Below, piece after piece: positions 57,541 through 64,000 of a stretch of DNA of 64,000 bases (the stretch's first letter is position 1; each line of letters opens with the position of its first letter). Both the position numbers and the translations under genes were made by a program. The DNA lies in NCBI RefSeq assembly GCF_027943255.1, contig NC_072895.1:74216001-74280000 (forward strand), read 5' to 3'. The notes beneath the pieces were generated by a model that was not told the origin of the DNA, searched no databases, and was given only the letters and a program-made list of their open reading frames with translations. The stretch comes from Anastrepha obliqua (taxonomy: Eukaryota > Arthropoda > Insecta > Diptera > Tephritidae).

Positions 57541-58096
57541 ATTTTTATTAAAAAATATATACACACTTATAATAAAAGGAAAACATTTCGTATGATATAT
57601 TTAGTAAACTAAAATTATTGATAAAACAAGTTATCACATTCAGTGATATGCGTTCAAGTACTTTTATTTTATAAATTATATGCTACTTTTCGCTGCACCC
57701 ATTACACTCTGCGACGATCCGTCCACCTGATATCGGTGTATTTATGTTGACGCGATAAAGCTACCTTATTCAAAGCGCTAGTAGAATATGGTAGTATTGA
57801 GTCACTTGTGCACAGTTAAGTACTAGCGGCATACAGCGGATTGTAACGAAACGTTCGAAAACGCAAAAAAGCGTAAACGGGTGCGAAATAGTTTAGATTG
57901 ACTGTGGTTGACGTGGATATTCCGCAAAAGAAAAATGTAAATTCAAAAGAAAAATGTAAAAAGCATTAGCAAAGCAAATAATTCTAGAATATAGACAAAG
58001 GCCTTAATTTATTTATAAAAGAAACATTGTTCATCTTATAAGTGTAATCTCATAGTGGCTGTTGAAATTTGCTTTCAATTCATTTATAAATAACAA
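57541..58096. other. Possible 5' region of a gene starting at 58097
   Basis: No repeat recognised from 57650 on. The 57680-57930 part is richer in CG dinucleotides (AACGAAACGTTCGAAAACGC), which can mark a fly 5' UTR. Confidence 0.25.
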
Positions 58097-58217
58097 ATGC
58101 TTAAATTTATACAAAAACCAAAAATGTATACTTTGGAGCTAATGAATCACGTTGGTGATTATCTAAGTAACATAATTCACTTACAAGTAATGGATATGAC
58201 GAAGGGCAAAGACGAAG
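58097..58217 (+). CDS. Candidate first coding exon of an unidentified gene
   Basis: The ATG at 58097 (or an in-frame ATG at 58124) encodes MLKFIQKPKMYTLELMNHVG, then DYLSNIIHLQVMDMTKGKDE, and meets a strong donor, GTGAGT, at 58218. No continuation is seen to the right, where transposons fill the sequence. The exon is not recognised. Confidence 0.35.
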
Positions 58218-58485
58218 GTGAGTTTTTTATGATGAATAGTAGATAGTGCCACGCTAGCGTTAGCATTACACACAAAACGAATTAGTATGTACATACATAT
58301 ATCCGTATGGATTTCCGTAAGCAATCTACACTAGGACGCAGTGAAGAATCTGGCTCAAGCCTTTCTATTTTGTCGCCTGCCTGGCACCTGTTCTTGTACA
58401 TATTATTCAAGTTGGTTGTAGGAATAACTTATTACACAATTTTTTTACAAATAATTTTTATTTAGATATATTAATACTGTATATA
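58218..58485. other. Spacer, possibly intronic
   Basis: Nothing recognised. Confidence 0.35.
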
Positions 58486-59351
58486 AAGGGTTTTCCAATA
58501 AGAGGTGTTATTCCCGTAAAAGATCAATGGTTTCGTTGCTTGTGTGGCACGTAGCGCCGTCTTGTTGAAAATAAGCATTGGCCAGATCAATACCATCAAA
58601 TTCCGACCGTAAAAAATTGATAATGATCTCTCGATAGCGCAATCGATTCACCGTAACTGTTGCTCCAGCTTCATTTTTGAAAAAGTAAGGTCCAATGACT
58701 CCGCCGGACCATAAACTGCACCAAACAGTCACACGTTGAGGATAGAGAGGTTTTTCAACAATAACTCTTGGATTTTCTGAGCCCCAGATCCAACAATTTT
58801 GCTTGTTGACGAAGCCACCGAGGTGGAAATGGGTCTCATCACTCAAGATGATTTTTCGATCGAATTTCGGATCATTTTCATGCATTTCAACGACCCAATC
58901 AATTCTTGTGTTAATTGGACTTTATAAGCCTTAAGACCCAAATCTTTATGCAAAGTACGGTGTAATGGACAAACCTGGGTTTTCTTCAACACTTTCGGCT
59001 GCAACAGCAATATTTTCGGCTGTTCTTGAGCAACGTGCACGGGTTTTATTCTTCACATCACTAACTTGTCCCAACAGCTCGAATTTTTTCACCGATTTCT
59101 GTATTGCGGTTCGACAAGCTGCTTCACGATGACCCAAAAATGTTCGAGTTTTACGAACCGCCTCTGCCAAACTTTCACCATTTTTATAGTGAATTTTAAT
59201 AATTTCAATGCTTTGTTTAAGCGTGTTTCGTTCCATTTTTATTAATGGCGTAGTTTCTACTCGTCAAATCATCAAAAAATGACAGCTTCAAAAGTGACAT
59301 CTACCGAAATAGCGGGCTGTTCAAAATAACACCTGTGATTTGAAAACCCTT
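58486..59351 (-). mobile_element. DD41D element lacking its transposase C-terminus
   Basis: Inverted ends AAGGGTTTTCCAATAAGAGG (left) and the reverse complement AAGGGTTTTCAAATCACAGG (right) are flanked by TA. The minus strand has an ATG at 59236 (MERNTLKQSIEIIKIHYKN, HTH), a break near 58950, then ILSDETHFHLGGF (first Asp), VTVWCSLWSGG and [11 protein letters not shown] (second Asp). Coding stops after IDLLRE, so the third Asp and the C-terminus are deleted. Confidence 0.85.
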
Positions 59352-59363
59352 TATAAGTATATA

Positions 59364-60304
59364 CTTAGTCTTGCCATAAGTTCTGTTACAAGTTTACAAC
59401 ATGAAATTATAATACTTTTTTAATGAAGTTAGTTTTATTTAATCATATAACCATTAAAAACGAAATTTTAAATTTTCATTCGAAATGGCCACCATTTGTT
59501 TTTACACAACCCTACCGATAAGACCATTCAGCTATTGCAGCATGCACGGTTCCCATGGATATTGACGTCGCTGCTCGAACCAAAGATTATTTGAGACTCT
59601 CCAAATTTCTGTGCGGTCTTCAACGTTCAATCCTGACCACAAACTGTAGTCCAATCGATTCGGACTTCCAGACGGCGATCTTCTGCAGCTAAGAACCGAG
59701 GAATATTGTTTTTTAGCCACGGCTTGGTGGTTTTTGCCTTATGGGCTGGAGCGAAATCTTGCTGGGAGATCCAACGCTCGCAATTGAAAAGGGTACTATT
59801 CAACTGCCTCGCCACGCCTTCTAAGACATACTTCTGGTACACTTTTGCTCCGGTCTTAACCTCTTTTTCGCAGAAATGAAGAGATGTAACGCCGATACAA
59901 GACACTCCGAACCAAACCATTACAGATGCTGGATGGTGACCACTCTGAATCCTTGGAACAACATTTTTTTCGTCTTTAGAAGTTTTAGCATACGTTTTGT
60001 CGTTTTGCTTATTAAACACATCTTCCACAGTGAACATTTTCTCATCTGTGAAAAGAATAATTTATGGGCGTTGACCGCGTGCCACCACTTGCATATGTCG
60101 AGTATAATTTTCTTCAAGTGCGTTGCCAAAAGATGACCAGTTGGGTGACGGAAGGCTTTCATGTGGGATCATCTCCAAATAATCTTGGCATGGATCTGCT
60201 CGATACATTCATTTCCCTGAACAAAAATATGGGATCTTTTTTCTGCGAATTTGTTCTCGCCGCATGCATTATAAAATTGTCACAGAATTTATGGCAAGAC
60301 TAAT
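59364..60304 (-). mobile_element. DD37D (maT-like) element, degraded
   Basis: Inverted ends containing TTAGTCTTGCCATAA are flanked by TA. The minus strand shows MFTVEDVFNKQNDKTYA (60037, after the first Asp region), SVMVWFGVSCIGVTSLHF, ISQQDFAPAHKAKTTKPWL (second Asp), then in another frame SGSPNRLDYSLWS where family members have SPDLNPLDYSLW, so residues near the third Asp are missing. 941 bp long, 12 bp from the DD41D element on its left. Confidence 0.82.
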
Positions 60305-61515
60305 TACATAGTTTAGGCTGAAGTTGCCTTTCCTTAGTGGCTTTTAGAAAAACTGTTGAAATTTTCTATTTTTTTTTTTTTCGACTTAACAATTACTTTT
60401 TGGACTTTTATTTTTTTTTTTGTCTTCCGGGACGATTATTTCAAAATGGAAATTACTTACGTCTTCTTTTAATAATTATCCTACCTTTTTGTTTTTGTGC
60501 TTGATCTCCCGAGACGATTATTTCTAAACGGGTCGACTTATGTGTTCCTTTAACAACTATTTAGAACTATCATTGTTTTGTCTTCTGAATTTATGTTCGG
60601 GACAATTTTTGCCGTCTTCTCATAATTAATGTTATTCTTATAGATTTTCCTAAATTCTAGCTCAGTTCAAAAAACCTAATTGTAATTCTCGAATAATATT
60701 TTTTTTCGATGGAGAGTTCATAGAAACAAATATTTCAGCCAGATCAAAAATTTTTTAAATGTCAGCCAAATCAAAATTGTGTCGGACAATTTGAAAAAGA
60801 GTATACTTTATGTAACTACTGCAATCGCATTGCAATTCGCTGCAAGTATTGTGCTTAACATTTTGCAGATTTTCAAAGCAACAACATATAATACGCTCTT
60901 GTTACCTGTTAAACCTACATATGCCTCATTAACATTTGCTTTTATACAATATTATTTTGTTAATTCCGAAAATCCATAAATTTAACTTTTTAAATTGAAT
61001 TTTTCGAATGCCGCACCTTTTGCGCAACTGGAAAATCGTCATAGATACATACACATACTAATAAACTTGAATTTATACACCATTGCGCACTTATATTTGC
61101 TTAAAGCATAGTAGGCAAAAAAATAAAAAATTAGCACATTGTGAAATTAAAAGAAAATAATACGTTAAAAAAGTAAGTAAATACTCGTATGTACATGCAC
61201 TCATCGGCGTATTAGTGTTAACACATCCATATACGCCATAAAAAAGCGAGCAAACGATGTTTTTTGTCGGTTCACTTCGCTTGACATGCGGAAGGCGGCT
61301 TTTCACACCAACCTCCTCAATTTTTGCTCGATTTTCATTCATACGCTGTGCTGCTTTTATTTTTGTTTTTAGTTATTTTATAACTATATAAATATACATA
61401 CGCGTATCAGACATTTTTGACATACAATAAATATGTTCATGAATTCTGTACATAGTAAATACAATCACTTAGCCGCTCGCCCTCTCTTTTTAAAACCATT
61501 GTGCACTGTTATATA
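60305..61515. other. Spacer with a weak 80-100 bp imperfect tandem repeat
   Basis: Phrases such as GACGATTATTTC occur at 60431 and 60503 with similar flanks (CTTCCGGGA and CTCCCGAGA), and a third, more distant version near 60600. No gene; short frames lack motifs. Confidence 0.4.
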
Positions 61516-62072
61516 CCCTATGATCAAAAAGTACCGGGAATGTGATGTTGACTGTTTTCTTCGGTTGTCAAGGCGTAGTGCACCATCCATCGGCCCAGAC
61601 AGTCAATAAGGAATATTTTTTATCCGTTTTGAAGCGTTTGAGAGATGCTGTACGTCGCAAACGGCCGGAAATGGGAGCAAACAATTCGTGGATTTTGCAT
61701 GACGATAACGCGCCATCCCACCGAGCCCAAATTGTGCTGGATTATTTGACCAAACACTAAGTAAATACCATCGTACAAGTACCGTATTCACCTGATATGG
61801 CCCCGTGCGACTTCATTTTGTTTCCCAAGTTGAAGTTATCATTTCGTGGAAGGAGATTTCAGTCGATAGAGGATATCAAAGAGAATGCGACGAAGGAGCT
61901 GAAGGCCATCCCTTCGTCGACCTAACAGGAGTGCATGGAGTACTGGGTTAAATGTTGGCACAAGTGTGTTGCTTCAGCCGGGACATATTTTGAAGGAGAT
62001 AAAATAAATTTGCCTGAAATTTAACTCTGTTTTGTTTGATTTGAACATTCCGGGTACTTTCTGATCATAGGG
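61516..62072 (+). mobile_element. mariner (DD34D) deletion derivative
   Basis: Inverted ends beginning CCCTATGATCAAAAAGTACC (left) are flanked by TA (61514-61515, 62073-62074). Its 557 bp keep only the catalytic C-terminal half: LTVFFGCQGVVHH, HDDNAPSHRAQIVLDYL (second Asp), then a stop at 61758-61760, then YSPDMAPCDFILFPKLK (third Asp, 34 residues on). The tail EGDKINLPEI ends at about 62024. Confidence 0.85.
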
Positions 62073-62407
62073 TATGTATATACATATGTGCTGAGGAGAC
62101 ATTCATTCTCATTTATATTCGTATCATCAATTGTATTGCTTCACAAATTATATTATTTCACTAAAAATTGTTATTTTTACGTTTCCTCTTTCTCAAAATT
62201 TTTATTTTTTTTTGCGCCATGGATTTCTCGATTTGACGTTGAAACGAGTTATTTATAACTCTAATAGGGTTACAATGACAAAAAATAACTTGGATCATGT
62301 AACACAATTCACTACTTAGAACTTTCTTGTATTAAGGCGCAAATTTCTGCGTGTCTTCTTAAAAGCGGGAGAAACATAGTTATAAATAAAATCTTATTGA
62401 TGTACAT
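62073..62407. other. Spacer
   Basis: No gene recognised. Confidence 0.4.
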
Positions 62408-63377
62408 ATTTTCCGGAAAGTAATTGCCGATTTTACATATAGACGGTGTTGATAATTGTTCTGAACAGCTTGCGACTATTTATTTTAATTTTTTCCTTTG
62501 ACAGTTATTAACTATCACTTTTAGCTTGGTTTAGAAAAAAAGTGCGCGTAATTTTGTTTAAATTTGTTTTGTCAATTTTGTCAATTTTAATATGGAACCC
62601 ACAAAAGAGCGTTTTCGTCATATTTTACTTTGTTATTTCCATAAAGGAAAAAGTACAGTAAAGGTTGCTAAAAAGTTGCGTGATTTCTATGGTGATAAAG
62701 CCTTAAAAGATAGACATAGTCCAAATTGGTTGCTCAAATTCCGTTCTGGAGGTTTTTCACTTAAAGATGAGCCATGTTCCGGTCGGCCAAATGATGTCGA
62801 TGAAGGCGTTATCAAGGCTTTACTAAAATTGGATCGTCATGTAACTTTGCGTGAGATTGGAGAGAAGTAAATATATACAAAACTAACCGTTCATGAGCAT
62901 ATAAAGAGTCTTGGACTGGTAAAAAAGCTCGATATTTGGGTACCACATGAATTGAAAGAAATTCATTTAACAAACCGAATCAACCCTTATGATATGCATC
63001 TTAAACGCAATGAAGTCGATTCGTTTTTGAAGCGGATTATCACTGGTGATGAAAAATAGATTGTTTACAATAGCGTCAATCGAAAACGATCATGGGCCAA
63101 GCATGATGAAACGCCACAAACCACTTCAAAGGCTGATATTCACCAAAAGAAGATTATGCTGTCAGTTTGGTGGGACTGGAAGGGTGTGGTATATTTTGAG
63201 CTGCTTCAGAGGAACCAAACGATTAATACGGATGCCTACTGCCAACAATGGGACAAATTTAATACAGCCATCAACGAGAAGCGACCAGAGGCTATAAAAT
63301 CGCACTTGGTGCAGTTTTTTGCAAATTAAGGCCAGAAGTTCTATGAGGCGAAATAATAAAATTGCCAGAAAAATAAT
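62408..63377 (+). mobile_element. mariner (DD34D) element, degraded and deleted
   Basis: The ATG at 62592 opens MEPTKERFRHILLCYFHKGK and an HTH domain with NWLLKFRSGGF, stopping at 62867. Coding continues in other frames: VKKLDIWVPHEL, LKRIITGDEK followed by a stop in place of tryptophan (first Asp, about 63056), KKIMLSVWWDWKGVV and NQTINTDAYCQQW. After KRPEAI the text jumps to the C-terminal HLVQFFAN, so the second and third Asp are deleted. The left end (GGAAAGTAATTGCCGATTTT) is mariner-like; the right end is cut by the next element. Confidence 0.8.
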
Positions 63378-63378
63378 A

Positions 63379-64000
63379 GGACTATGAATAAGTTCGTGCG
63401 GTTTTACAACAGATGGCGTAACTTGATTATTATTCCATCGATCCACATTTCCAAACATTCATTGGAGAGCTACTGTCGTAAGGCACAAACGTCAGTATAA
63501 GTTTTTTATTTGAAGCGTAAACAACAATATTTTTACCACACTTGAAAATGTCGAATTTCGTGCCAAATAATGTGTTTTTGCGGGGAATTTTTTAATATGA
63601 AGAAAAAAGCAGCCGAAAGTCATCGTATCTTGGTGGAAGTTTATGGTGAGCATGCTCTAGCTGAGCGAACGTGCCAGAAGTGGTTTGCACGCTTTAAAAG
63701 TGGTGATTTTGGCTTGGAAGACGAAGAACGCGAGGGTGCGCCGCCAAAGTTCATGGATACCGAATTGGAGGAATTGCTCGATCAAGATCCGGCTCAAACG
63801 CAAGAAGAGGTTGCAAAAACTTTGGGAGTTGATCAATCAACCATTTCCAAACGTTTAAAAGCCATGGGAATGATCCGAAAGGTAGGCCATTGGGTGCCGT
63901 ATGAATTGAAGCCAAGAGACGTTGAACGCCGTTTTATGGCATGCGAACAACTGCTTCAACGGCACAAAAGAAAGGGTTTTTTGCATCGAATTGTGACTGG
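63379..64000 (+). mobile_element. mariner (DD34D, Mos1-like) element running off the window
   Basis: The left end reads GGACTATGAATAAGTTCGTG after a TA. An ATG at 63548 (MSNFVPNN) frameshifts in a T-run near 63590. From 63597 a frame stays open to the last base: KKKAAESHRILVEVYGEHAL, CQKWFARFKSGDF, TQEEVAKTLGVDQSTISKRL, GHWVPYEL and FLHRIVTG. This gives both helix-turn-helix domains up to the edge of the first-Asp motif. One break seen; the catalytic domain is outside the window. Confidence 0.85.

Overview
The window looks like repeat-rich nuclear DNA from a higher fly (Schizophora), most likely a tephritid fruit fly. It is AT-rich and full of ATAC/TACA microsatellites. It has short (57-79 bp) introns in compact genes beside multi-kilobase introns packed with transposons, and it carries Tc1/mariner families typical of flies, including the DD41D (rosa-like) type first known from a tephritid. 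The species cannot be fixed from the sequence alone. No bacterial-type operon, CRISPR array, rRNA gene or free-standing tRNA gene is visible.

Real genes are few. (1) 3449-15915 (+): the last four coding exons of a receptor tyrosine kinase. The kinase C-lobe and the short tail ending in a YLKPL motif fit torso, the terminal-patterning and PTTH receptor; the upstream exons lie outside the window. (2) 27346-28542 (-): COQ9, coenzyme Q biosynthesis, three exons with the first exon unresolved. (3) 28824-30731 (-): a single-exon glomulin homologue, with COQ9 lying head-to-tail just downstream of it. (4) 31363-31608 (-): an unrecognised 62-residue protein in two exons with a 57-bp intron. (5) 42371-43136 (+): a two-exon aquaporin of the entomoglyceroporin type with unusual pore residues. 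Two possible first coding exons with good donors (34532-34568 and 58097-58217, both +) may start genes whose remaining exons lie to the right.

Most of the rest is mobile DNA. Region by region: 1929-3166 mariner. 3715-6310 an I-like retrotransposon broken by a Helitron (4487-5537, with 142-bp internal tandem repeats) and a SINE. 6331-7333 a SINE and a MITE. 9114-11436 a Tc1-like element with a mariner inside it. 12086-15028 two DD41D elements and a SINE. 18326-19937 a DD41D deletion derivative, a SINE and a MITE. 20200-24500 a retrotransposon graveyard holding an 86-bp inverted duplication. 25747-26359 a pogo-like MITE. 31950-33418 two more copies of the MITE seen at 6744. 35746-41335 a SINE and mariners, a Tc1 relic and a piggyBac-like element with TTAA duplications. 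43370-50217 a DD41D relic, a nearly whole Tc1 element, a MITE with a perfect 42-bp inverted repeat, and an RNase H-bearing retrotransposon. 51048-64000 SINEs plus DD37D, DD41D and DD34D elements, the last running off the right edge.

A tRNA-headed SINE family is present in at least nine recognisable copies. Its TA-rich 3' tail directly abuts Tc1/mariner elements in three places. No wholly new biological system is evident. The points most worth following are the 62-residue gene, the aquaporin pore substitutions, the Helitron, the foldback inversion, and the coexistence of DD34D, DD34E, DD37D and DD41D transposases in one 64-kb stretch.
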